Shown here piece after piece: positions 1-5,614 of a stretch of DNA of 8,470 nucleotides. The notes under the pieces were generated by a model, which was given only the letters and a program-made list of their open reading frames with translations, searched no databases and was not told the DNA's origin. Source of the DNA: an uncultured Prevotellaceae bacterium (GTDB lineage: Bacteria > Bacteroidota > Bacteroidia > Bacteroidales > Bacteroidaceae); the NCBI GenBank assembly GCA_947306845.1, contig CAMZHP010000127.1:1-8470 (forward strand), written 5' to 3'. How positions within the stretch are numbered: the stretch's first letter is position 1; each line of letters opens with the position of its first letter. The position numbers and the translations under genes are program-made.

Positions 1-200
1 CTATGGCCACCCTTGAAGGTCACGAACACTGCGGGACGGTCGAAGAACATCCTTCCGACACCGTAGCGGGTGTAGATGGAGAAGGTCCAGCCGCCAGTGC
101 CCCAGATGACGGGACGGTAGAACCACTCACTGGCCATGAAGCGGTCGTACTGCCAGATGCTGAGCACAAGGCGCAGGTCGCGGTTGCGTACTTCCCACCA
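1..200 (-). CDS. Partial unknown protein, runs off the left edge; 5' end unresolved
   Basis: The minus strand is open from a TGA at 297-299 to the window edge. From about position 200 the frame becomes GC-rich and looks coding (start of this part: WWEVRNRDLRLVL), with later features RPVIWGTGGWTF and RMFFDRPAVFVTFKGG. The aromatic-rich, Trp/Tyr/Phe/Arg-heavy sequence and the consistent codon choice suggest a real protein, but I do not recognise its family. The start is the problem. No ATG, GTG or TTG lies at the natural 5' end. The first standard starts are a GTG at 167 and an ATG at 137, both inside the coding-like part. Upstream (201-296) the frame is A/T-rich and follows a terminator. Possible explanations are a rare start codon, a real start at 167 or 137, or a gene fragment that lost its 5' end. 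The 3' end lies outside the window. Confidence 0.45.
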
Positions 201-257
201 ATAATTAAGCAGTGTTTGTAACCTATTGATAATCAGTAGTATTATTTCTGTTATTAT

Positions 258-279
258 CGGAAATTCCGAAAAATTTCCG
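258..279. repeat. Overlapping inverted repeats, operator-like
   Basis: CGGAAATT (258-265) and AATTTCCG (272-279) form a perfect 8-bp inverted repeat around CCGAAA. An overlapping TCGGAA-A-TTCCGA repeat lies at 257-269. It sits between the minus-strand terminator (280-311) and the partial gene at the left edge. It could be a protein-binding site or simply A/T-rich low-complexity sequence with repeated TTCCGA. No function is assigned. Confidence 0.35.
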
Positions 280-311
280 AAAAAAGTGCAACTGTCTCAC
301 GACAATTGCAC
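280..311 (-). terminator. Rho-independent terminator, minus strand
   Basis: Read on the minus strand, GTGCAATTGTC, loop GTGA and GACAGTTGCAC form an 11-bp stem with one mismatch, followed directly by TTTTTT. On the plus strand there is no T-run, so the direction is clear. It lies only about 40 nt downstream of a good minus-strand promoter (353-383), so transcripts from that promoter would be stopped at roughly 65 nt unless read-through or antitermination occurs. Confidence 0.75.
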
Positions 312-352
312 CAAATGAAGTTTATAAATCGCCAGTATGGCAATTCGTTTTG

Positions 353-383
353 CAAAGATAGAAATAATATCCGAAACGCCAAA
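353..383 (-). promoter_or_regulatory. Bacteroidetes-type promoter, minus strand
   Basis: On the minus strand, TTTG (383-380), a 19-nt spacer and TATCTTTG (360-353, followed by CA) match the -33 TTTG / -7 TAnnTTTG promoter of the Bacteroidetes primary sigma factor. The same boxes with the same spacing recur at 2063-2093. Transcription would start near 347. Its only targets in view are the terminator at 280-311 and the partial reading frame at the left edge. Confidence 0.7.
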
Positions 384-631
384 GGATGACCGGGAAAAAG
401 TGTGCTGCATTTATTGACTTACTGACAGTCCATTTCACGCCCTCTGCTGGCCCCTTGTCATCGTGGTGGCATAATTGCCCGGCATAACTAATCGGATGCA
501 ACCTGGGGTGAATGGAATTGCTTGTTGCTCTCTTCCAAGTCGGTCGATGACCCCAATTCGATTGTACCCATCTTGTTTTCGGGTCGAGAAACCCCACGGC
601 TTATAATCAGGCATTTAAAAAAGAATGAGAC
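384..631. other. Region upstream of gp6-like gene without a supported gene
   Basis: Neither strand gives a convincing protein here. The minus-strand frame 597-322 has no family-like pattern and runs through the promoter. Plus-strand frames give only short peptides: a 33-codon ORF from ATG 386, and an ATG-less open frame 492-635 whose TGA overlaps the gp6 ATG. Small inverted repeats such as GGTC-GAT-GACC near 541-551 are too short to interpret. No plus-strand TAnnTTTG box was found to explain transcription of the gp6-like gene. Confidence 0.5.
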
Positions 632-925
632 ATGAAATTTTTAACGCTTGAATTTGTAAAGAGTCATACCCGTGTTGACTATGATTGTGAGGATGATGTC
701 CTCAGGGTATATGCAGAGTCTGCAGAAGATGCTATACTAAGACATATCCGCTGCTCCTATGAGGAACTGGTGGAGGAATATGGTGAAGTTCCGATGGCTA
801 TCTCTCAGGCAGCAGCAGAACTGACGGAGAATTTTTACAAGGAACGTTCCCCGACGAGTGGCGCGGGTCAGAGTATCGTGCCTTATAACTTCAGCCTGCT
901 GTTAAGCTCATATATGAGACTGTAG
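632..925 (+). CDS. HK97 gp6-like head-tail connector protein
   Basis: A 97-aa protein starting MKFLTLEFVKSHTRVDYDCE and containing the phrases AEDAILRHIRCSYEELVEEYGEVP and AISQAAAELTENFYKERSP (residues roughly 30-75). This is the pattern of the gp6-like DNA packaging/head-tail connector family: a short N-terminal 'hd..l..l' segment, a helix with AxxAI, a GEVP turn, then a helix ending in YxxR. In siphoviruses the protein forms a ring on the portal that joins head to tail. The length is normal and the end PYNFSLLLSSYMRL resembles the family's C terminus, so it appears intact. The ATG follows an A-rich leader. What is odd is the context: it is the only plus-strand gene in the window, away from any capsid, portal or head-closure gene, and no promoter is visible. 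Confidence 0.75.
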   Translation: MKFLTLEFVKSHTRVDYDCEDDVLRVYAESAEDAILRHIRCSYEELVEEYGEVPMAISQAAAELTENFYKERSPTSGAGQSIVPYNFSLLLSSYMRL

Positions 926-969
926 AAATCCGCCATGCGCCCTCTGCTGGTTGGGGTGTTACGGATGAA

Positions 970-996
970 GAGGATGTCCGCCTGGTGGACATCCTC
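970..996. repeat. Perfect 10-bp hairpin after the gp6-like gene
   Basis: GAGGATGTCC (970-979), loop GCCTGGT, GGACATCCTC (987-996): a perfect 10-bp stem with no mismatch and no T-tract on either strand. It lies 45 nt after the gp6-like stop and just before the terminator at 1004-1034. It may stabilise the 3' end of the transcript or bind a protein. Confidence 0.55.
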
Positions 997-1003
997 CATA
1001 ATG

Positions 1004-1034
1004 AAAGGGGGTTTATTGAACTAACCCCCTTTTG
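1004..1034 (+). terminator. Rho-independent terminator, plus strand (after gp6-like gene)
   Basis: AAAGGGGGTT (1004-1013) pairs with AACCCCCTTT (1023-1032) around a 9-nt loop, and the T-run TTTT ends the structure on the plus strand. The A-run on the 5' side makes it potentially bidirectional. It closes the gp6-like transcript. Confidence 0.65.
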
Positions 1035-1049
1035 CAAATGGCATATACT

Positions 1050-1081
1050 AAAAGCCTCCAACCCGTGAAGAGTCGGAGGCT
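1050..1081 (-). terminator. Rho-independent terminator, minus strand (after 71-aa gene)
   Basis: On the minus strand AGCCTCC (1081-1075), a 15-nt loop and GGAGGCT (1059-1053) form a 7-bp GC-rich stem running into TTTT. It lies 26 nt after the stop of the 71-aa gene and ends the second minus-strand unit. It faces the plus-strand terminator at 1004-1034. Confidence 0.6.
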
Positions 1082-1107
1082 CGGATAGTCCTTTAAGCTA
1101 CAGGCTG

Positions 1108-1323
1108 TCAGATGATGACTTCGCCCGTTTGACGATTATATTTTGCAATTAGTCCGTTGATGTTGGAAAGGTAGACATATTTCCAAGTTACTTTCGTAAG
1201 GTTCTCACTCGGTTGTATCCACATTCTTTCACCCATCCATGTTCCATTTGCATCAAATACGTCGAGGTTGTTCTTGTGAAATGCTTTTAAGGCTGCAAGA
1301 GCCTTTTCATAGTTCTTTTTCAT
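1108..1323 (-). CDS. Small unknown protein, 71 aa
   Basis: Starts MKKNYEKALAALKAFHKN at ATG 1323, after a T/A-rich leader typical of this window. The frame stays open upstream to an ATG at 1389, but those 22 codons (MKLSTAKHSEVITILL...) run through an intergenic direct repeat and do not look coding. The N terminus is a probable helix with Ala/Leu/Lys; the rest (FDANGTWMGERMW, KVTWKYVYLSN, AKYNRQTGEVII) looks like a small beta-rich domain. I do not recognise the family. It follows the 150-aa gene by about 100 nt, is probably co-transcribed with it from the promoter at 2063-2093, and ends at the terminator 1050-1081. Confidence 0.55.
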   Translation of the reverse strand: MKKNYEKALAALKAFHKNNLDVFDANGTWMGERMWIQPSENLTKVTWKYVYLSNINGLIAKYNRQTGEVII

Positions 1324-1358
1324 AACAGGAATTTTAAAGATTAATAAAATTGTTATTA

Positions 1359-1408
1359 CTTCACTATGCTTTGCTGTGCTAAGCTTCACAATGCTATACC
1401 TTGCTTTG
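1359..1408. repeat. Imperfect tandem direct repeat, ~25-nt unit
   Basis: On the plus strand CTTCACTATGCT (1359-1370) and CTTCACAATGCT (1384-1395) match at 11 of 12 positions with a period of 25 nt, and the rest of the unit (TTGCTGTGCTAAG versus ATACCTTGCTTTG) is weakly similar. It fills the spacer between the 150-aa and 71-aa genes, in the leader of the latter. No function is assigned. Confidence 0.45.
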
Positions 1409-1422
1409 GGGACTTCTTTTTT

Positions 1423-1875
1423 TTATTGCGCTGTTGTTTTGCCGCTGACGCTGTATCCGACATAGTTGCTGCCCATGTCTTGCAAATTGCGTTCCATGTC
1501 CATTGCGATGGGTTTGAGGTCCCACAGCAACATCTGCATCATAAAGAAGAATATCTGCGCTTCTTTCACTTGTGCCAAATCGGTTGGGTCGTCCTTGCCC
1601 TGCCGGTCCATCACTTCGTTCATCAATCGCATCACGTTGCTCTGCGCCCCTGCCAACATCTCAATCATTTTTGTGTAAGTAAAATCGGCGTCGTTGAAGA
1701 ATCTACAGAGGTTTGTCACCACCTCTTGGTATCTCGGCTCTTCCCGCCGTTCCAATGTGCGATGCAGCGTTGCAAGAAAAAACTCGGCTTGCTTCAATTC
1801 GCCAGCCTTGACACTCTCCTGGGCTTGTTCCAATGTGAACATAACATTGTCCACGGTTTCATTTGACTTTTTCAT
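1423..1875 (-). CDS. Unknown helical protein, 150 aa
   Basis: Starts MKKSNETVDNVMFTLEQAQE at ATG 1875 after an A/T-rich leader. The protein is almost entirely helical in character: a tetratricopeptide-like stretch QAQESVKAGELKQAEFFLA (residues 17-35), RRTL-type charged helices, then a hydrophobic, Met-rich helix IFFFMMQMLLWDLKPIAMDM (108-127). That segment is too interrupted by charge to be a clear membrane span. No signal peptide. The family is not recognised. A 166-codon plus-strand frame lies opposite, but it is Cys/His-rich without domain character, so the minus strand is preferred. It is the first gene after the promoter at 2063-2093 and its attenuator-like leader, so its expression may be controlled by early termination. 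Confidence 0.65.
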   Translation of the reverse strand: MKKSNETVDNVMFTLEQAQESVKAGELKQAEFFLATLHRTLERREEPRYQEVVTNLCRFFNDADFTYTKMIEMLAGAQSNVMRLMNEVMDRQGKDDPTDLAQVKEAQIFFFMMQMLLWDLKPIAMDMERNLQDMGSNYVGYSVSGKTTAQ

Positions 1876-1893
1876 AATGCTTATAATTTGAAC

Positions 1894-1918
1894 AAAAAAT
1901 ATGCAGCACTACGCGCTG
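1894..1918 (-). terminator. Second terminator-like hairpin in the leader of the 150-aa gene
   Basis: On the minus strand CAGCGC (1918-1913), loop GTA and GTGCTG (1909-1904) form a 6-bp stem with one G-T pair, followed after CAT and A by TTTTTT (1899-1894). It lies only about 20 nt before the ATG at 1875. The gap of 4 nt between stem and T-run makes it a weaker candidate than the hairpin at 2007-2031. Confidence 0.4.
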
Positions 1919-2006
1919 TTCAGGCTTACAAGCTGGTAATGCCTTCGGGGTGTTTCCACTTGCCGACGCGATGCTGCAATTGTAAAATTTCTTAATGTGG
2001 TGGCAT

Positions 2007-2042
2007 AAAAAACGCCGCCTTTTGGGCGACATATTTCCGCCC
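2007..2042 (-). promoter_or_regulatory. Attenuator-like leader: overlapping antiterminator and terminator hairpins
   Basis: On the minus strand GTCGCC (2030-2025), loop CAAAA and GGCGGC (2019-2014), then G and TTTTTT (2012-2007), form an intrinsic terminator about 45-50 nt after the predicted start of transcription. The 5' arm of that stem is also the 3' arm of an alternative hairpin, GGGCG (2042-2038), 9-nt loop, CGCCC (2028-2024). The two cannot form together. This is the arrangement of transcriptional attenuators. The signal (ligand, protein, leader translation) is not visible. Downstream lie the 150-aa and 71-aa genes. Confidence 0.5.
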
Positions 2043-2062
2043 AGCCTGTAATTTGAACGCTG

Positions 2063-2093
2063 CAAAGATAATGCTTTATCCTATAACTCCAAA
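2063..2093 (-). promoter_or_regulatory. Bacteroidetes-type promoter, minus strand, for the 150-aa and 71-aa genes
   Basis: On the minus strand, TTTG (2093-2090), a 19-nt spacer and TATCTTTG (2070-2063, followed by CA). This is an exact match to the -33/-7 consensus. Start of transcription would be near 2057, giving a leader of about 180 nt before the ATG at 1875. It lies just past the terminator of the tail operon, so it begins a separate unit. Confidence 0.75.
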
Positions 2094-2113
2094 ACTTTCC
2101 GGCATTTATTTTC

Positions 2114-2155
2114 AAAAAAAGTGGTGACTTCATTTTTACATGTCCATCACCACTT
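2114..2155 (-). terminator. Rho-independent terminator of the tail operon, minus strand
   Basis: On the minus strand AAGTGGTGA (2155-2147) pairs with TCACCACTT (2127-2119) around a 19-nt loop, and the stem runs into seven T (2120-2114). It follows the stop of the last gene of the main operon by about 135 nt. Confidence 0.7.
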
Positions 2156-2183
2156 CACCGAAAATATAGAATCTAAAACAAAG

Positions 2184-2234
2184 CTATTCTTTTGAAATAG
2201 TGGTGTGGGTAAATATCACATTCACCCACACCAC
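2184..2234. repeat. 3' UTR hairpins of the tail operon
   Basis: GTGGTGTGGGT (2200-2210) and ACCCACACCAC (2224-2234) form a perfect 11-bp stem with a 13-nt loop. Beside it CTATT/AATAG (2184-2188, 2196-2200) makes a small 5-bp hairpin sharing one base. Neither has a T-tract, so they are not terminators by themselves. They lie between the last gene and the terminator at 2114-2155 and may protect the mRNA 3' end or bind a protein. A lone TAGCTTTG at 2186-2179 resembles a -7 box but lacks a -33 partner. Confidence 0.5.
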
Positions 2235-2289
2235 AGTAGAGAATCAATTAACCTTTTTTGTATAACTTATGCCTACCTTCCATTTTCCA

Positions 2290-2481
2290 TCATTCATCTA
2301 CCCATTTTAGTGTTTGAGTGTCACTTGCGTAGACTATGCTTTCCACGTCATCGATGGCATAAGCCAACTCGCGTTCCTTGTCATAGATCATCACTTTCTT
2401 TTCCTTTTTTTCATGGGACAAAGCCTGTATGGTTTTTTCGTTAACGAAAATGTCACCTTTTGATGTCTTTACTATAATCAT
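2290..2481 (-). CDS. Small unknown phage protein, 63 aa
   Basis: ATG at 2481 is chosen as the start: it is preceded by an A/T-rich stretch (TTAAAATAATAAAAACAAG) like the leaders of the other genes. A GTG at 2529 would add 16 residues and begin 3 nt after the tail tube stop, but those codons look like leader. The protein starts MIIVKTSKGDIFVNEKTI, continues with a charged HEKKEKKVMIYDKE segment and ends ESIVYASDTQTLKWVDE. Alternating strands suggest a compact beta domain. It looks like a small conserved phage accessory protein, but I assign no function. Last gene of the main operon. Confidence 0.6.
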   Translation of the reverse strand: MIIVKTSKGDIFVNEKTIQALSHEKKEKKVMIYDKERELAYAIDDVESIVYASDTQTLKWVDE

Positions 2482-2532
2482 AAGTCTTGTTTTTATTATT
2501 TTAATATCGAATCCATTGATCGTCTTCACTCC

Positions 2533-2901
2533 CTACGTCAGTGCCCCGGTTCCTCTCAGCGAGAAACTCCCCTGGGCGAGGTTCCCCTTTGTCGCCGTTA
2601 CCTTCCACTCCTCGATGATGGCAGAGCCGCTCAGCGTGTCGCCGCTCACACCCACCACGCTCAGCGTGATATTTACCGTCTGCCCCACCATCTGGGCGTT
2701 GCTTTTGATATTCCCAACTAAGTGGTTCAGGTGTACCGACCACGATTTCTTGTCCTTTATGGCGTGCTCCCATGATCCTGCCTCATAACTGCTCACCTCT
2801 ATTGTTCCACATCTCACGTCCATGTCGCAACTCTTCGCCATGGCAAATGCCACCCCCGTCGTGCTGCTTGTCAGGATGATATTCTTTCCGTGTATCTTCA
2901 T
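2533..2901 (-). CDS. Major tail (tail tube) protein, TP901-1 type
   Basis: A 122-aa protein beginning MKIHGKNIILTSS. It has the layout of the TP901-1-like major tail protein: an N-terminal strand pair, then AKSCDMDVRCGTIEVSS (22-38), SWEHAIKDKKSWSV (43-56) with the conserved 'g.w...i.gr.sWs' pattern, MVGQTVNIT (71-79), and a C-terminal WKVTATKGNLAQGSFSLRGTG (99-119). Subunits of this family stack as rings to form the tube of the siphovirus tail. The protein is at the short end for the family but looks complete, with no Ig-like C-terminal addition. AAAGAGAT directly before the ATG is a weak purine-rich site. It lies downstream of the tape measure gene, whereas in most siphoviruses the tube gene precedes the chaperone and tape measure. 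Confidence 0.8.
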   Translation of the reverse strand: MKIHGKNIILTSSTTGVAFAMAKSCDMDVRCGTIEVSSYEAGSWEHAIKDKKSWSVHLNHLVGNIKSNAQMVGQTVNITLSVVGVSGDTLSGSAIIEEWKVTATKGNLAQGSFSLRGTGALT

Positions 2902-2939
2902 ATCTCTTTAGTTTGCATCCCTTGTCGAGTCAGCAGAGT

Positions 2940-3137
2940 TCACAACGTCCTGATCTCATCATGCATCTTGTTTATGTTCATGTTGACAACCTGCAAGACG
3001 TTGTGCTTCATATCCTGTGGCAGTTCTATGCCGTTTATCGTTAAGGGACCGTCTTTAGACAAGGATTCCCTCACAGCGGTGCAAGCATCCATCAAAGCAT
3101 TAAGCTCTGTGGCACGTTTCAGATTCTCGATGTTCAT
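2940..3137 (-). CDS. Small helical phage protein, 65 aa
   Basis: Starts MNIENLKRATELNALMDACTA: an amphipathic helix, then a short strand pair with a turn (PLTINGIELPQDM, residues 31-43), then a second helix ending NKMHDEIRTL. Helix - 'I.L.GIELP' - helix resembles small conserved proteins of Bacteroidales phages, but I cannot name a function. It lies between the tape measure (24-nt gap) and tail tube (38-nt gap) genes. A tail-assembly role is inferred from position only. Confidence 0.6.
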   Translation of the reverse strand: MNIENLKRATELNALMDACTAVRESLSKDGPLTINGIELPQDMKHNVLQVVNMNINKMHDEIRTL

Positions 3138-3160
3138 GTGGAATTGTTTTTAAAATGATC

Positions 3161-5593
3161 TCATTTGGTTGTGGCAAACTCTCCCTTTCCCCTTCTTCTG
3201 TTCGTGTTCCGCGTGGCGAGCAATATATCCTCACCATGTACCCGTGCTTCCAGTTGCACCGTACCCGATTCGCTCCTGAGAGCGTCCGCCACGACTCCCT
3301 GCTGGGCCTTGTTCAATATCAACTCCCCATCATTAACCATCACCGGCACATGGTCGCCGCTCATGTGGTTCCCGGTTAACAGACCGCTTGCCGCATGGGC
3401 CACACCGCCATTGGCAAGCCCAAAGAACGGCAAAAAACTGGTGGCTGACTTCACGGCCATGACTGTTGTCAGCCCGTTGATGGCCGCTGTGTTGAGATTC
3501 AATGAGAAGGTGTTCATGGCCTGGCTGCTGGTGCTGAACAACTGAATGATGCTTGCCGCCCCCTGGATGATTTGGCCTACACTCGATATCGCGGAGATCA
3601 CGTTGTTTACCTCTTTTGGCAAGGTGACGCCAAAGTTTTTCAGCCCGTCGGCTATGCCGTTCATGCCACCGCTGAGCTTTCCGATGTCGGAGCCGAATTT
3701 CGTCAATTTCTCGACAGATGATTTTCCCTCCTTTCCACCCGTCTTTGTGCCCGGTCCCTGAGAGTTGAGGTCCTTGCCCTCCATCTGTTCAAGCACGGCC
3801 TTCTGCATGTTCAGTTCGGCCAGGATACGGCGGCGGCTGTCGTCGTCGGCTGCCGCCTTCCATGCGGCTGTGAGCGATGCGATTTTCTGTTCCTGGTAGT
3901 CAATGGAGCCGATGAGCGGAACATATTCGTTGTTCACCTCTTGCACCTTTCCGCGCATCTGTTCAAGTGTCTCTGTCTCTCGGTCCAGCACGGTCTTGAT
4001 CTCAGCCCTCTCAAACTCCGTCGCAGCAGCCGACCATGCCTTTTGCAACTCCTGTACCTTGGCTATCTGGGCATCAATGCTCCCCGCAAGCGGAATGTAT
4101 TCAGGCGTGGTGGTCTTGGGCGTATTGCTACCCGTGTGGGTACTTACTCCGCGATGGGTGCCGCCATGGCCGCCGCCTCTGAAATATGAGGTACCGGCCT
4201 CTTTGCCGATGGATTGCTTCACCTTCTCAATCTCGGCGGCATTCGCCTCCAGTTGTCTGTCAATGGCCACCATGCTTTGCGCGGTCGAAGTGTCGGTGCC
4301 CGAATACAGCCTTGCACCTTCCTCGGAGAATACCCATTGCCCGGCTTGGTTGACACGGCCATAGCGGCTGGATCTCCAGCCTTCCGGAATGGCATCCCCG
4401 GCGTTGGCGTGTCTGCCTCCCTTCTGTGCGTCGGATGCGATGGCAGCAGAAGTGGTGGCTTTCTTGTCAAGCAGTTCTATCTGCTTGCGGTAAAGTTCAG
4501 TGAGTTGGGCGACGCGGGCGGCTGCCTGGGCACGTCTGACAAACGACTGGACCACCGCATCTGTGTTGCCGTTGAACACGTCCTCAGCTTGCTTGGTGTT
4601 GGTCACCTCCAGCCCAAGGCCGTGGAAAGCCTGTTGGTTCTCCTTGATCCACTCGGTGCGCTGGTGCTCAGTCTTCAGCGAGTTCCACGCCCTCTGCAAT
4701 TCATCATACTTGCTGCGCAGGCTGGAGAATGAGCTTTGAATCGTGCTGTTGTATACATCCGCCATGTGCTGCGCCTCCTTCATGGCATCCGTCATAGCCT
4801 CCTGTGAGTCGGTGGCGGTGTTGGCGTTCTTTGAGAATCCAAGCAGGGCGGCACCAACAGCGGCAACAGCGGAAGCCAGCAGAACGTATGGGTTGGCCTT
4901 CGCCACGGCGTTGAAGGCGGCTTGCGCCACCGTGGCGATCTTCGTCTCCTTTCCCGCCAAAGCCTGGGCGGCTGCGAGTGCCCTTGCTTGCACCGAGGCG
5001 ACGCCCATCATCATGGCCGATTCCTTCTGCAGCAGGTTCTGGGCTTGCATCAATCCCGAAGTAACGGCCATGGCGGATTGCAGCTTGGCGATGACCTGCA
5101 CGTTGTCGCCGAGTTCTATCCCGAACAGATTGGCGGCTCCCTGCCCGATCTGAAAGGCCGTTGTCATTCCCTGAATACCTCCGGCTATCTGGTCAAATGT
5201 GCCGGTGTCCGACGCCTTGGCCTTGATCACTGCCGAGACATCATCCATCGTGTCACGCAGTGATGCAGCCCGTTCCTCAATAACCTTGATTTGCTTGGCC
5301 AGTTCCTGACCAAACTGACCCTTCTTTTCCTCATCACTCAACCTACGGAAGATGACCGTCATGTCCGTCAGGGCCTTGGTCATCTCACCAAGAGCGGCCT
5401 TCGTGTTGGTCGACTTGGTGCCCATTTGCCCCAAGGATCGCACATATTCAAGGCTCTTGTCATCAAGGGCGGTTATGGCGGTGCCGGTCTTGCGGCATTT
5501 CTGTTCAAAGTCAAGCAAATTGGCGGCTGCCTGCTTCAGTTTTGAACTATACTCGTTTGAGTCTATCCGTAGTTTAACGACTGATTCTGACAT
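3161..5593 (-). CDS. Tail tape measure protein
   Basis: An 810-aa protein, the largest gene of the window. Residues 1-130 are charged, coiled-coil-like (MSESVVKLRIDSNEYSSKLK at the start). Residues 130-260 are Ala/Gly/Met-rich and hydrophobic, with a likely membrane segment NPYVLLASAVAAVGAALLGF (234-253). Then come coiled-coil-like helices, a Gly/His/Thr-rich linker (465-496), two copies of a 52-residue repeat (498-549, 556-607), and another hydrophobic part (640-725). Near the C terminus lies the tape measure motif GDHVPVMVNDGELILNKAQQ (746-765). The family sets tail length, is expelled on infection and helps pass DNA through the envelope. At about 1.5 angstrom per residue, a tail near 120 nm would be expected (inference). 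The ATG has a Shine-Dalgarno-like AGGAG 5 nt upstream. It follows the tail assembly chaperone, the usual order. Many plus-strand frames opposite are shadows. Confidence 0.92.
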   Translation of the reverse strand: MSESVVKLRIDSNEYSSKLKQAAANLLDFEQKCRKTGTAITALDDKSLEYVRSLGQMGTKSTNTKAALGEMTKALTDMTVIFRRLSDEEKKGQFGQELAKQIKVIEERAASLRDTMDDVSAVIKAKASDTGTFDQIAGGIQGMTTAFQIGQGAANLFGIELGDNVQVIAKLQSAMAVTSGLMQAQNLLQKESAMMMGVASVQARALAAAQALAGKETKIATVAQAAFNAVAKANPYVLLASAVAAVGAALLGFSKNANTATDSQEAMTDAMKEAQHMADVYNSTIQSSFSSLRSKYDELQRAWNSLKTEHQRTEWIKENQQAFHGLGLEVTNTKQAEDVFNGNTDAVVQSFVRRAQAAARVAQLTELYRKQIELLDKKATTSAAIASDAQKGGRHANAGDAIPEGWRSSRYGRVNQAGQWVFSEEGARLYSGTDTSTAQSMVAIDRQLEANAAEIEKVKQSIGKEAGTSYFRGGGHGGTHRGVSTHTGSNTPKTTTPEYIPLAGSIDAQIAKVQELQKAWSAAATEFERAEIKTVLDRETETLEQMRGKVQEVNNEYVPLIGSIDYQEQKIASLTAAWKAAADDDSRRRILAELNMQKAVLEQMEGKDLNSQGPGTKTGGKEGKSSVEKLTKFGSDIGKLSGGMNGIADGLKNFGVTLPKEVNNVISAISSVGQIIQGAASIIQLFSTSSQAMNTFSLNLNTAAINGLTTVMAVKSATSFLPFFGLANGGVAHAASGLLTGNHMSGDHVPVMVNDGELILNKAQQGVVADALRSESGTVQLEARVHGEDILLATRNTNRRRGKGEFATTK
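3773..4102 (-). repeat. Tandem 52-residue repeat inside the tape measure gene
   Basis: Residues 498-549 and 556-607 align over 52 positions without gaps, with 25 identities, separated by 6 residues (VQEVNN). Shared positions include EY-PL-GSID-Q at the start, AW-AAA in the middle and LEQM-GK at the end. This is a divergent internal duplication at protein level with period 58 residues (174 nt). Such repeats are a known way for tape measure length to change. Confidence 0.8.
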
Positions 5594-5598
5594 GTCTT

Positions 5599-5603
5599 CT
5601 CCT
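5599..5603 (-). promoter_or_regulatory. Shine-Dalgarno-like site of the tape measure gene
   Basis: AGGAG (minus strand 5603-5599, within CAAAAAAAGGAGAAGAC) lies 5 nt before the ATG at 5593. Most other gene starts here have no such site, in line with Bacteroidetes, where the anti-Shine-Dalgarno is usually not used. Whether this one matters is unknown. Confidence 0.45.
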
Positions 5604-5614
5604 TTTTTTGTTAA

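Noticed and set aside
322..597. 91-codon minus-strand frame
   Set aside because: No family-like pattern and it runs through the consensus promoter at 353-383.
492..635. Plus-strand frame whose TGA overlaps the gp6 ATG (ATGA)
   Set aside because: No ATG or GTG start, no recognisable sequence; the overlap can occur by chance.
438..950. 13-bp direct repeat CGCCCTCTGCTGG at 438-450 and 938-950, flanking the gp6-like gene
   Set aside because: A 13-mer repeat is near chance level for this length, flanking bases do not match, and a near copy (ACGCCCTCTGC) occurs inside the tape measure gene. Not evidence for insertion.
889..1068. Plus-strand open frame after the gp6-like gene (…AGWGVTDEEDVRLVDIL…)
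   Set aside because: Looks protein-like by eye but has no start codon and runs through two perfect hairpins, one of them a terminator.
1366..1866. 166-codon plus-strand frame opposite the 150-aa gene
   Set aside because: Cys/His/Phe-rich composition with no domain pattern; the minus-strand frame has a coherent helical sequence, a proper leader and a promoter.
1859..2032. 57-codon minus-strand leader frame starting MSPKRRRFLCHHIKKF
   Set aside because: Overlaps both terminator-like hairpins and the start of the 150-aa gene in another frame. It could be a leader peptide, but nothing supports translation.
2179..2186. TAGCTTTG, a -7-like box on the minus strand
   Set aside because: No TTTG at 19-21 nt upstream, and it lies in the 3' UTR of the tail operon next to a hairpin.
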